From: Anaerolineaceae bacterium | GTDB lineage: Bacteria > Chloroflexota > Anaerolineae > Aggregatilineales > Phototrophicaceae | Direction of reading: 5' to 3' | Length of the DNA: 64,000 nucleotides | Assembly: GCA_002702065.1 (NCBI GenBank) | Contig: NZXX01000009.1 | Coordinates: 496,001-560,000, forward strand | Shown here: piece by piece, positions 7,636 through 15,473 of the stretch | Position numbering within the stretch: position 1 is the first letter of the stretch | Layout: each line of letters starts with the position of its first letter | Translations under genes and position numbers: made by a program | Notes under the pieces: generated by a model | What the model was told of the DNA's origin: nothing | Databases searched by the model: none | Seen by the model: the letters and a program-made list of their open reading frames with translations, nothing else

Positions 7636-8727
7636 TCACCTGCGCCGCATCCGCCGGGCAAATTCGAAACCGGCAGCGCCCAGCAGCCCGACCTGCAACA
7701 CCAGTGCAAGAGCCAGCCAGGGGGAAGTCCCGCTGCGCGTGACCGTGCTGCCTGCCAGTACCGGCGCAGCCTGCGTACTGACCGCCGCCACGGCGACCGG
7801 TGTCAGGGTTTCGGTCGGCGCCGGGCCGATCGCCATCGCGATGACCTCCGGCATGGCCGCTGCCGTCGCAATGCCAGCCAGGGTCGGTACCAGCGTCGGT
7901 TCCGCCGTATCACTTGGTTGAGGCGTTGCTGTGGGCTGTTCCTCATCTGCCGCTTCGGGTGTCCCTACAGCCGACTGCGCGTCATCGGGTGTGGGTGTGT
8001 AAGTCCCATCGTGCGGCGGCACCAGAAATACTTCGCCGACTTGCAGCGAATAATGATCCGCCAGACCGTTCACATCCTTCATGTACGGAATATCATCCCA
8101 GGTATAGCCATACAGCAGGGCAATGTCGCCCAGCGTATCCGATGGCTGTATCTCGTGCATGATAAAGCCGCGGGCATCGACGCCCAAGACATAAGATGGC
8201 GGAGCGGACGGTCCACTGGCTGCTGCGCTGCCCCCGGCTGAAGGTGGCGCGACATATGGCGGCGGCCCACCCGGATTGCCGAAAACCAGGACGTACATAT
8301 TGCCTGCGCTGCCGCTGGCGATGCCCACGCCCACTTCCTGATAGCGGTCATTAATCAGGCCGCGGTAATGCACGCCGGAATTGACCCAGAACGACCAGGC
8401 CGTATCGACATTGGCGTTGGTGCCGCCATAGATATTTTCGCTGACATCGGTGGTGCCATAACCGGCGTTCACCGCGCGGGTACGCGGGCCGGAACCATCC
8501 GGGCGTGTGTGGCTGATGATACCTGTATCGGCCATCCACTGCGCCTGCGACTGGGCCGCAGCACTCAGGGCGCCGTTGATGCGATAGCCGGGCAAACCCA
8601 GCGAACCGCGCAGGTTATTGATGCGCCCCAGCATGTCGCCAGCCGCACCTTGCGACCACACCAGCGCGGGCATCAGCAGACTGAACAGCAAGCATCCAAG
8701 AAGCAGTCGTCGAATCATGCGGGACAT
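7636..8727 (-). CDS. CAP (SCP-like) domain, LysM and C-terminal membrane anchor protein
   Basis: A 363-residue surface protein. Residues 1-25 form a signal peptide (MSRMIRRLLLGCLLFSLLMP). A CAP/SCP domain follows (about 28-150: WMADTGIISHTRPDGSGP, DVSENIYGG, AWSFWVNSGVHYRGLI, EVGVGIASG), a fold shared by secreted proteins of varied activity. A LysM motif (HEIQPSDTLGDIALLYGYTW, about 195-245) should bind peptidoglycan. A Thr/Pro-rich stretch and a C-terminal hydrophobic helix with basic end (ALVLQVGLLGAAGFEFARRM) complete a type I anchor. Start could be ATG 8727 or 8718. It is followed 4 bases later by the 146-residue hypothetical gene. Confidence 0.85.
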   Translation of the reverse strand: MSRMIRRLLLGCLLFSLLMPALVWSQGAAGDMLGRINNLRGSLGLPGYRINGALSAAAQSQAQWMADTGIISHTRPDGSGPRTRAVNAGYGTTDVSENIYGGTNANVDTAWSFWVNSGVHYRGLINDRYQEVGVGIASGSAGNMYVLVFGNPGGPPPYVAPPSAGGSAAASGPSAPPSYVLGVDARGFIMHEIQPSDTLGDIALLYGYTWDDIPYMKDVNGLADHYSLQVGEVFLVPPHDGTYTPTPDDAQSAVGTPEAADEEQPTATPQPSDTAEPTLVPTLAGIATAAAMPEVIAMAIGPAPTETLTPVAVAAVSTQAAPVLAGSTVTRSGTSPWLALALVLQVGLLGAAGFEFARRMRRR

Positions 8728-8773
8728 TTTAGCACAGCGAGTCAACAATCAGCTATTGCGGAATGCGGCACGG

Positions 8774-8779
8774 TATAAT
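8774..8779 (+). promoter_or_regulatory. Possible -10 box (TATAAT)
   Basis: A perfect TATAAT sits 30 bases before the SRPBCC gene start. No -35 box of reasonable quality is present at 16-18 bases, so the promoter call is weak. Confidence 0.35.
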
Positions 8780-8808
8780 GAGACAGAGCGATGCCAGGGG
8801 GCGAAGCA

Positions 8809-9312
8809 ATGGCGGCGGATCGCATTATCGGCGGCCTCAGCGTGGATACCTATACGGATGCGCCACTGCGTGTGGCCCGCGCCGTCTACCTCAACGCGCC
8901 GCCCAAATCGGTTTTTGCGGTCATCAGCGACCACGTCAACGCCGATCAGTGGCTGCCACTGGTCAACCGGGTCAACGTCAACCGCGGCCATGCCAGCGAG
9001 CGAAACGGCACCGGCACCATCCGCTACCTGCACAGCCTGCCCCGGTACTTTGTCCGCCAGTACATCATTGCCTACCATGCCCCACATCTGCTGGCTTACA
9101 GCATCGAGGAACACGCCTTCATCACCCAACATGTGGCTATCATGCTGCTGGAACCGGAGCGATTTGGCGGTACCAATCTTTTCTGGCGGCACTATTTCCA
9201 TTCCAGTTGGTGGCCCGGACTGACGATTCCGCTGACCAGCCTGGTCCTGCACCAGACCTGCACCTGGGCGCTGTTTAACCTGATTGGGCACTTTGGCGGC
9301 CAGCCGCGCTAA
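8809..9312 (+). CDS. SRPBCC (START-like) family protein
   Basis: A 167-residue protein of the START/SRPBCC helix-grip fold, which binds hydrophobic ligands. Supporting text: RVARAVYLNAPPKSVFAVIS (first strand and helix), DHVNADQWLPLVNRVNVN, GTGTIRYLHSLPRYFVRQYI, and the long C-terminal helix after PGLTIPLTSLVLHQT. The ATG at 8809 is chosen because AGGGGG lies 8 bases before it; an ATG at 8791 is also possible. Ligand is unknown. It overlaps the convergent GH130 gene by four bases. Confidence 0.75.
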   Translation: MAADRIIGGLSVDTYTDAPLRVARAVYLNAPPKSVFAVISDHVNADQWLPLVNRVNVNRGHASERNGTGTIRYLHSLPRYFVRQYIIAYHAPHLLAYSIEEHAFITQHVAIMLLEPERFGGTNLFWRHYFHSSWWPGLTIPLTSLVLHQTCTWALFNLIGHFGGQPR

Positions 9313-10298
9313 TCCAGCACCAGCCGCAGCAGATCATCCACATGCGCGGTCGCCAGGCATTCGACTGTATCGGCGGCACCATAGTAGATCTTCACTTCGC
9401 CGCTGTCCTCCAGAATCATGCCGCCGGGGAAGATGACGTTGTTGCGAAAGCCGCCATCCACCTCATAAGCAGCTTCGGGAGCCAGCAGAGGTTCTTCATA
9501 ACGCCCGATCACGTTCGCCGGATTTTCCAGATCCAGCAGCATCAGCCCGGCGGTGTAGCGTTTTTTCCACGTATCTTCCCAGCCATGCTTGCCGCGTGCC
9601 GGGTCCGTATCCACAGCATGAAAGGTCGTCAGCCAACCTTTGGGTGTCTTGATGGGTGGCGCGCCGGGGCCCAGCTTGGTATTGGCAAACATCACATCCT
9701 CTACCGCCAGCAGCAGCTGGTTGTTGCCCCAGTATCGCAAATCCGGCGAATCCGAAATCCAGATGTCAAAGCGCTCAATGCCGCCCCGGCTGTACACGGG
9801 GAAGGGCCGTTCCAGCCGCACATACTGCCCGCCGACCTTCTCAGGGAACAATACAGCGTTGCGGTTATCCGGCGCGGAAACCGTCATGATGTCCCAGTGT
9901 TCAAAGTCATCGGTCAGGGCGATGCCGACGCGCACCCCATGAAACGTATCCAGCGCAAAACACATCGCCACCCGGCCCTCAATCACGGTCAGGCGCGGGT
10001 CGTAGGCGCGCTGCACATCACGAATCGGCCAATCGATGTCAAAGATCGGCTGTGGCTGCACACCCCACTGCACCCCGTCATCGCTGAAGGCCAACCCCAG
10101 ATTGGTGCCCCACAACGCCTGCTTTTCCAGCGAACCGTAGTCGTTACGGAACACCATCACATAGCGCCCCTGATATTTTGTCACCCCGGCATTAAAGATG
10201 AGGGCGGCGTTGTAGGGGATATCCTGCGCCGTGAGGATCGGATTCGCCGGGTGGCGCTGAATGACCGGGCTGGAATGTAAGTCGCCAATAAGTGCCAT
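9309..10298 (-). CDS. Glycoside hydrolase family 130 (mannoside phosphorylase-like)
   Basis: A 329-residue cytoplasmic five-bladed propeller enzyme. GH130 members phosphorolyse or hydrolyse beta-mannosides, often in recycling mannan or N-glycan fragments. Family signatures in order: HPANPILTAQDIPYNAALIF, NAGVTKYQGRYVMVFR, AYDPRLT, NRNAVLFPEKVGGQYVRLER, ISDSPDLRYWG, KLGPGAPPIKTPKGWL, FPGG and YYGAADTVECLA. The likely proton-donor Asp lies in the YDPRLT block by family knowledge. There is no signal peptide. Substrate (mannobiose, mannosyl-glucose or mannosyl-GlcNAc) cannot be set from the sequence. No mannanase or transporter gene is adjacent. Confidence 0.88.
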   Translation of the reverse strand: MALIGDLHSSPVIQRHPANPILTAQDIPYNAALIFNAGVTKYQGRYVMVFRNDYGSLEKQALWGTNLGLAFSDDGVQWGVQPQPIFDIDWPIRDVQRAYDPRLTVIEGRVAMCFALDTFHGVRVGIALTDDFEHWDIMTVSAPDNRNAVLFPEKVGGQYVRLERPFPVYSRGGIERFDIWISDSPDLRYWGNNQLLLAVEDVMFANTKLGPGAPPIKTPKGWLTTFHAVDTDPARGKHGWEDTWKKRYTAGLMLLDLENPANVIGRYEEPLLAPEAAYEVDGGFRNNVIFPGGMILEDSGEVKIYYGAADTVECLATAHVDDLLRLVLD

Positions 10299-10366
10299 GC
10301 TGGTCTGCCTTATCGTTGCCAGAACGCGTTCGAATGCGTTGCTTGTGCGCCCTATTGTAGCGCGCT

Positions 10367-11971
10367 TTAATCGTTTTCCGGCGCTTCCAGGCTGAGGACA
10401 AACGCCACCAGTGCGTCAATCTCCTCGTCAGACAACGCCTCACCATAATTCTGTGGCATGTAGGCGGCATTAAAACCGGGCACTTCGTAAGCCATCGGAT
10501 GCAGAATCGACTGGCGAACATATTCCACCGCGCCAACGCGGGGCACCCGTGACCCGGCGACATCCTTCAGGCCCAGCAGCGATGGCCCCAGGCTGTTTTC
10601 CTCTGTATTCAGGCGATGGCAGCCAACGCAGGCCGGCGCATTGCGGGCACCGTTGTTAAACAGTGTCTGACCGCGCACCAGCACTTCCGGCGGGGCATCC
10701 ACCAGCGCTTCGGCGGTCGCTTCCGGTTCAGCTGTGGCCTCGACCAGCGGCATTTTGCCGGTATACGTCACACGGAAGATGCGCGAACTGAAAAACTCGA
10801 TGATGTACAGGGCGCCATCCGGCCCGACACGTACGTCAATCGGGCGGAAATCCGCTGCGCGGTCCGTCGCTGACCGGGCAAACTCGACAAAATCGCCGTG
10901 ATAAAGGCCGTCGTCATCTTTTTCCAGCGGCACAAACACCACTGCAAAGCCAAACAGCAGATCACGGTTGACCAGCACATCGGCCCCGGTGCCCCACTGC
11001 GCGACGTAAACGCCATCTCGCCATTCGTCCGGGAAATCACCCTGCGCATAATAGTCGATGCCGGCGGATGTCACCGACGGGTAAAACTCGGTTACTGGCC
11101 CGGTACTGTCGTCACCGGCTGGCGGGTTGCCGTACACATCGGGGAATCCGTAATCGCGGCCTTCCTCGATAAAGTTCAGTTCTTCCGGTGGGATCAGACG
11201 CAGCGTGCGGTTGACCTCGGTCGGGTTATTATCGGTCGTGAACAGATCGCCATTGGGCAGGAAAACCAGATCGTAAGCATTGCGCAGGCCGGTTGCGAAA
11301 ATGTCCACATTGCCGCTGGCCGGGTCGACCCGCAACATGGAGGCTTCCATCGGTTCGTTGAGGGGACCATGATCGCTGGTCGCACCGACACCCACATAAA
11401 TGTGACCGTCCGGCCCGATGTCGATGCCGTTATTGGAGTGACCTTCATAATAAAGTGAGGGCAGCCCTTCGGCAATCGGCGTCACCGTTTCAAACGCGCC
11501 ATCGTCATCCCCATCCGTCAGTTCGACGATGCGCCCGCTATCCGACACATACAGCGTGCCGTCATCGTCAAAGACCATGCCCACTGCGTGATACAACTGA
11601 TCGGGCAGCGCTTCCAGTTGTTCGACGTTTTCTTCCGTGATGTAATTCAGGTCGCCATCCCAGAAGGCTGTTTCGACGGTTTCGGCAAACTGGTCGCCAT
11701 CCTCGTCTATCAGGCGATAAATGCTGCCGGCCAGCGACAGCACATACAGGTTGTCATCCGGTCCAAACGCGATCTGAGTCGGCAGGCCAAAGTTCTGCCC
11801 TTCGGCATACACCGTCACTTCGAAACCGGGCGGCACCCGCAGCAGATGCGCGGCATCACGATCCGGCACCGGGGTGGATGTGGCTTCCTGCGCCATGGCT
11901 GGCGACAGTATCATCAGCAGGGTGATCATTGCCCACCATACGGGCAGTCGTTTGCTTCGTTGAATAGACAT
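10367..11971 (-). CDS. Secreted PQQ-type sugar dehydrogenase-like propeller with cytochrome c domain
   Basis: A 534-residue exported protein. The ATG at 11971 (MSIQRSKRLPVWWAMITLL) gives a signal peptide cut near AMAQEA. The main body resembles soluble glucose/sorbosone dehydrogenase six-bladed propellers (RVPPGFEVTVYAEG, IDIGPDGHIYVGVGATSDHG, ATGLRNAYDLVFLPNGDLF, VGPDGALYIIEFFSSRIFRV). The last 90 residues form a class I cytochrome c with haem site CVGCH (about residue 447) and likely axial Met in AYMPQNYG. Electrons from the propeller would pass to the fused haem. Whether it binds PQQ is not visible. It is monocistronic. Confidence 0.85.
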   Translation of the reverse strand: MSIQRSKRLPVWWAMITLLMILSPAMAQEATSTPVPDRDAAHLLRVPPGFEVTVYAEGQNFGLPTQIAFGPDDNLYVLSLAGSIYRLIDEDGDQFAETVETAFWDGDLNYITEENVEQLEALPDQLYHAVGMVFDDDGTLYVSDSGRIVELTDGDDDGAFETVTPIAEGLPSLYYEGHSNNGIDIGPDGHIYVGVGATSDHGPLNEPMEASMLRVDPASGNVDIFATGLRNAYDLVFLPNGDLFTTDNNPTEVNRTLRLIPPEELNFIEEGRDYGFPDVYGNPPAGDDSTGPVTEFYPSVTSAGIDYYAQGDFPDEWRDGVYVAQWGTGADVLVNRDLLFGFAVVFVPLEKDDDGLYHGDFVEFARSATDRAADFRPIDVRVGPDGALYIIEFFSSRIFRVTYTGKMPLVEATAEPEATAEALVDAPPEVLVRGQTLFNNGARNAPACVGCHRLNTEENSLGPSLLGLKDVAGSRVPRVGAVEYVRQSILHPMAYEVPGFNAAYMPQNYGEALSDEEIDALVAFVLSLEAPEND

Positions 11972-12141
11972 AGGCTTGTTTTCCTGCACACGGACAGTCA
12001 ACACAGCCCATCATCTAATCATGGGAAATCGTAAATTACAAGCCAGCGTTGGACTCGCGCCCAGTAACCGTTTGTTGGGGTAAACGTACCGATCAAAAGC
12101 GACTTTCTGGTAAAATAAGGTAACCAGCTGAGGATGATGAG

Positions 12142-12366
12142 ATGGATCAATACACACTGGAAGATGCACGCCAGCATCTGGACAAACTTATTTCAGATGC
12201 GCAACATGGCAAAACCGTCGTGATCATCAACGATGATCAAGGCGTACAACTTGTGCCTGTCTCACCGGTTCGGAAGGCACGCCGTGCCGGGAGCGCACGC
12301 GGTCTAATCAAATTGGCCGCAGACTTTGATAAACCGCTTTCCGACTTTGATGAATATATGGAATGA
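12142..12366 (+). CDS. Phd/YefM-type antitoxin
   Basis: A 74-residue DNA-binding antitoxin of the Phd/YefM fold (YTLEDARQHLDKLISDAQHG, GKTVVIINDDQGVQLVPV), followed by an acidic C-terminal tail (FDKPLSDFDEYME) that should wrap the toxin. AGGAT precedes the ATG. The stop overlaps the PIN gene start in an ATGA junction, the normal arrangement for type II toxin-antitoxin pairs. Base composition is more AT-rich than neighbouring genes, compatible with acquisition. Confidence 0.88.
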   Translation: MDQYTLEDARQHLDKLISDAQHGKTVVIINDDQGVQLVPVSPVRKARRAGSARGLIKLAADFDKPLSDFDEYME

Positions 12367-12749
12367 TTTATTTACTGGATACACATACTTTTCTGTGGTT
12401 CATCAATGACGATTCAGCGCTTAGCAACCATGCACGCTCACTCATTGAAGCGCCCGATCATACGATTTTGTTGAGCATCGCCAGCTTATGGGAAATGGCA
12501 ATCAAAGTCAGTTTGAATAAGCTGGAAATGCCCTCCCCGTTTGAGACCTTTGTAACCGGCCAACTGGATTTGAACAACATCGTGTTGTTATCGATTCAAG
12601 CAGAACATACCGGACTGGTGGCAACCTTACCATTTCACCATCGAGACCCGTTTGACCGTATGATTATTGCACAAGCGCTGCTGACTAAAACGCCTGTTAT
12701 CGGCAAAGATGAAAATTTTGATCTCTATGGAATCGAGCGGCTCTGGTAA
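12363..12749 (+). CDS. vapC: PIN domain toxin, VapC family
   Basis: A 128-residue PIN domain ribonuclease. The metal-binding acidic residues are present: first Asp in IYLLDTHTFLWF, Glu in SIASLWEMAIKVSL, and Asp residues in HHRDPFDRMIIAQAL. VapC toxins cut specific RNAs such as initiator tRNA or the 23S sarcin-ricin loop; the target here is unknown. Translational coupling to the antitoxin by a 4-base overlap is seen directly. An 8-bp perfect inverted repeat at 12764-12784, inside the last codons of the convergent Uma2 gene, may help end transcription, though it lacks a T run. Confidence 0.9.
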   Translation: MIYLLDTHTFLWFINDDSALSNHARSLIEAPDHTILLSIASLWEMAIKVSLNKLEMPSPFETFVTGQLDLNNIVLLSIQAEHTGLVATLPFHHRDPFDRMIIAQALLTKTPVIGKDENFDLYGIERLW

Positions 12750-12758
12750 AGGGCCCGA

Positions 12759-13358
12759 TCATATTGAAGAGTCTGGCTCTTCAAAGGTGACTTTCTCATA
12801 CACATCCGCCAGCGCCAGTGTACAGCCAATAGATGCTAGCTGAAGGCTGGTATCTAACCCGGCGGCATCCTGCAAAACCCAGGTGTCGCTGTCTGGCTGC
12901 CGCAGAAAATGCTCGATACGCGGGCTGTCCTGCGCAATCAGTATATATTCTTGCAGGGACTCAAGCTGGCGATACTGTTGGAACTTTTTACCCCGGTCGT
13001 AACTCTCGGTGGATGGCGACAGAACCTCGATCAAAAGTGTGGGATTGAGAAGGGTATCGAATTCGCCGTCGGCAAACTGCGGCTCACCGCAAACAACGGT
13101 AACATCGGGGTACGTGTATAAGCCCGACGCCTGCACCTTGAGTCGCATATCACTTGGATAGACTTCACAAGGGCGACCCTTTAACTGGTTAATCAAATTA
13201 GCGGCAGTATACAGGCTAATAAGATTATGTGCGCGACTGGCTCCGGTCATCGCATAAACCTGACCATCCAGAAATTCGTGTTTGATTTCACTGGCACGCT
13301 CGAAAGCCAGATATTCGACTTCGGTCATGTGGGTTGATTCGCGCGGCAGGGCAGACAT
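12759..13358 (-). CDS. Uma2 family (DUF820) putative endonuclease
   Basis: A 199-residue PD-(D/E)XK-fold protein of the Uma2 family, abundant in Cyanobacteria and Chloroflexota. Signatures: THMTEVEYLAFERASEIKHE, FLDGQVYAMTGASRAHNLI, DMRLKV, YTYPDVTVVCGEPQF, LNPTLLIEVLSPSTESYDRG, KKFQQYRQLESLQEYILI. Asp in TYPDV and Glu in LLIEVLS are the presumed catalytic pair. The ATG at 13358 has GAGGTG upstream. Biological role is unproven; these genes are often multicopy and may be mobile or defence-associated. Confidence 0.88.
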   Translation of the reverse strand: MSALPRESTHMTEVEYLAFERASEIKHEFLDGQVYAMTGASRAHNLISLYTAANLINQLKGRPCEVYPSDMRLKVQASGLYTYPDVTVVCGEPQFADGEFDTLLNPTLLIEVLSPSTESYDRGKKFQQYRQLESLQEYILIAQDSPRIEHFLRQPDSDTWVLQDAAGLDTSLQLASIGCTLALADVYEKVTFEEPDSSI

Positions 13359-13429
13359 ACCATCACCTCATCAAACTGGATGATGCACCTCAGTATAACA
13401 TAGCTGTATTTCGTCTATGCAGATACTCA

Positions 13430-13461
13430 AATAAAAACGGAGAGGCTGTAATACCTCTCCG
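13430..13461 (-). terminator. Intrinsic terminator after the primary sigma factor gene
   Basis: On the reverse strand an 8-bp perfect stem CGGAGAGG/CCTCTCCG with an 8-base loop is followed by TTTTTAT. It begins 27 bases past the sigma gene stop. Confidence 0.85.
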
Positions 13462-13487
13462 CATCTGTTCATCGTGTGTGTTGCGTA

Positions 13488-14582
13488 TCAGGCCAGATAA
13501 TCGCGCAACTGGCGGCTGCGGCGGGGGTGACGCAGGCGGCGCAGGGCACGTCCTTCAATCTGGCGGATGCGTTCACGGGTGAGGCCAAATTTCTGCCCGA
13601 CTTCTTCCAGCGTGTAGGCCCGCCCATTTTGCAGACCGAAGCGCAAACGCAGGATACGGGCTTCGCGCGGCGTCAGAGTCGCCAGCACTTCCTCAATCTT
13701 GGCACGCACCATATTGTTTTCAGCCCACTCGGAGGGCGTCGGCGCACTGTCGTTCTCGATGAAGTTGCCCAGTTCGCTGTCTTCGTCCTCGCCAACCGGG
13801 TGCTCCAGACTGAGCGGCTGCCACGATACCCGCAGCATCCACTGCACCTTGCGCGGGTCGAGTTCCATCTCTTTGGCGATTTCTTCAGCGGTGGGCTTGC
13901 GTCCGTATTCCTGTTCCAGATCGCGCGCCACCCGGTAGAGGCGGCGAATACGGTCGCTCATGTGCACCGGTACGCGGATGGTGCGGCCCTGGTCAGCAAT
14001 CGCGCGGGTGATCGTCTGGCGAATCCACCATGTCGCATAGGTGCTGAAGCGGAAACCGCGCCGATAATCAAACTTTTCAACGGCTTTCATCAGGCCCAGG
14101 TTGCCTTCCTGAATCAGATCAAGGAAGGGTACGCCCCGGCTCATGTAGCGCTTGGCGATGGAGACGACGAGGCGCGTGTTGGCTTTGATCAGATGGTCGC
14201 GGGCGGCCTGACCATCGTCCATGAGGAACTTCCACTCCACAGCGCGTTTGCTGTCCGGGTTGCGCCGCAGTTTCTTTTCGGCAGCCAGCCCAGCCTCCAG
14301 CCGCATCGCCAGATCAATTTCTTCTTCGGTATCCAGCAGGGGCACACGGGCCATTTCCTTGAGGTAGAGGCCGACGGTGTCGCTGCTGGCCAGCGCCCCA
14401 ACGTCATATTCCTCTTCCTCGACGTCAAAATCATCGTCCTCTAAATCATCATCTTCAAAAAGGTCATCATCTTCAAAAAAGTTATCTTCAAAATCTTCGT
14501 CGGACGACTCTCCTACAAAATCGTCCATGAACTCTGGTGCAAGGTTCAGCTTCGAGTCTTGTGGATTGTGATAGTTGATCAA
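13488..14582 (-). CDS. rpoD: Primary sigma-70 factor (RpoD/SigA)
   Basis: Housekeeping sigma factor, about 364 residues. After a strongly acidic stretch (EDNFFEDDDLFEDDDLEDDD) come region 1.2 (SDTVGLYLKEMARVPLLDTE), region 2 (AKRYMSRGVPFLDLIQEGN, RRGFRFSTYATWWIRQTI), region 3 and region 4 (YTLEEVGQKFGLTRERIRQI). I place the start at TTG 14582 because GGGGGA lies 7 bases before it; upstream in-frame start codons would overlap the DUF177 gene by over 100 bases. No large region 1.1 fold is seen, only the acidic tract. It is cotranscribed with DUF177 from the strong promoter at 15188-15217. Confidence 0.93.
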   Translation of the reverse strand: MINYHNPQDSKLNLAPEFMDDFVGESSDEDFEDNFFEDDDLFEDDDLEDDDFDVEEEEYDVGALASSDTVGLYLKEMARVPLLDTEEEIDLAMRLEAGLAAEKKLRRNPDSKRAVEWKFLMDDGQAARDHLIKANTRLVVSIAKRYMSRGVPFLDLIQEGNLGLMKAVEKFDYRRGFRFSTYATWWIRQTITRAIADQGRTIRVPVHMSDRIRRLYRVARDLEQEYGRKPTAEEIAKEMELDPRKVQWMLRVSWQPLSLEHPVGEDEDSELGNFIENDSAPTPSEWAENNMVRAKIEEVLATLTPREARILRLRFGLQNGRAYTLEEVGQKFGLTRERIRQIEGRALRRLRHPRRSRQLRDYLA

Positions 14583-14598
14583 AACAGATTCCCCCAGA

Positions 14599-15126
14599 CT
14601 ATTGACGGTCAAGCAGTTCCTTGAGTTGTGCCAGACGTGGGTCGACATGATCCAGATGACACGTACAGGACGTGTGATTGCGGTTCGCACCGCATTCCGG
14701 ACACAGACCCTGACACTGGTCGCCACAGAGAATGCCCTGCGACAACGAGATCAGTATTTCAGCGCGCAGCAGTGGTCCCAGGTCCAGGATGCCATCTTCG
14801 TGCACGCAAAATTCCACACCGGCGGTGACGGGATAGGTAAACAGTTCTTCAATTTCGACAACGATTTCTTGCTGGATGGGGTCCAGACAGCGGTCGCATT
14901 CGGCAGTCACACCGACGCGCAAACGGCCCTGCACCAGAATACCTTCTTTGTTCCGGCTGAGCCGGATAGGGCCTTTGATGTAATCGAGGACAAGGTCGTC
15001 GGCCACCCGAACAGCCGGGACATCGAATTCCGAGTCGTGGCTGTGCGCAGGGCCATCATTGATCAGGAAGCCAACATTAAGTTTGAGAACACGGTTGCTC
15101 ACGTAATGTGGCGTAGGCGATTTCAC
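14599..15126 (-). CDS. DUF177 (YceD-like) protein
   Basis: A 175-residue protein of the DUF177/YceD family, linked in other bacteria to 23S rRNA accumulation and usually placed before rpmF. Seen here: VLKLNVGFLINDGPAHS, GRLRVGVTAECDRCLDPIQQ, LLRAEILISLSQGILC, then LCPECGANRNHTSCTC, whose cysteines look zinc-binding. It starts at GTG 15126. Here rpmF does not follow; instead the primary sigma gene begins 17 bases after the stop. The start codon is weakly supported because no clear ribosome site precedes it. Confidence 0.85.
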   Translation of the reverse strand: MKSPTPHYVSNRVLKLNVGFLINDGPAHSHDSEFDVPAVRVADDLVLDYIKGPIRLSRNKEGILVQGRLRVGVTAECDRCLDPIQQEIVVEIEELFTYPVTAGVEFCVHEDGILDLGPLLRAEILISLSQGILCGDQCQGLCPECGANRNHTSCTCHLDHVDPRLAQLKELLDRQ

Positions 15127-15424
15127 AAGCTGTGAACCTTGAGATAATTGAGCGAATATTAATAAATTTTTCAGATTGTATTTTTGGATTATATGAGAAT
15201 TTACGGGATTGTGTCAAGATATGCGACAGTCGCCTCACAAAATTCAGATTTTTTTTATAAGTTTTATAAATGTGTGACATACTATGACACTTACTCATAG
15301 CATCTACTCTTAAGGTGATATGCAATTATTAATTCAGGCAGTGAAATATTACAGACAGAAGGTTTGAAATACATTAAGAAATAATTGGGGCCAGATGATA
15401 AATCCCGGACGCCTTCTGAAGCAT
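15127..15424. other. AT-rich intergenic region
   Basis: About 300 bases with no credible gene, visibly richer in A and T than its surroundings. It holds the promoter of the DUF177-sigma operon (15188-15217) at its left side. The right side (15240-15420) contains oligo-T and oligo-A runs (for example eight T at 15250-15257) and ends at the terminator of the next gene. I found no convincing RNA fold or repeat elsewhere in it. Confidence 0.6.
15188..15217 (-). promoter_or_regulatory. Strong consensus sigma-70 promoter for DUF177-rpoD
   Basis: Reverse-strand TTGACA, 18-base spacer, TATAAT: both hexamers match the consensus perfectly. The -10 lies about 60 bases before the GTG start at 15126. This suggests the primary sigma factor directs its own expression. 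Confidence 0.8.
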
Positions 15425-15454
15425 AAAAAAGAGGGGCGATTCTTCAACCGCCCC
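15425..15454 (-). terminator. Intrinsic terminator of the LysM/SH3 protein gene
   Basis: Reverse-strand stem GGGGCG/CGCCCC closing a 10-base loop and followed by TCTTTTTTAT; located 20 bases past the stop at 15474. Confidence 0.8.
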
Positions 15455-15473
15455 AGCCAATTACGATTTGGTT

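Noticed and set aside
12764..12784. TTGAAGAG-5-CTCTTCAA palindrome as an independent site
   Set aside because: It lies in the last codons of the Uma2 gene and lacks a T run; kept only as a note there.
12142..13358. Toxin-antitoxin plus Uma2 as a mobile island
   Set aside because: No flanking direct repeats, integrase, transposase or tRNA target could be seen, only slightly lower GC in the toxin-antitoxin pair.
14583..14726. Upstream in-frame start for the sigma factor
   Set aside because: It overlaps DUF177 by over 100 bases and encodes Cys/Arg/Val-rich text with no sigma motif.
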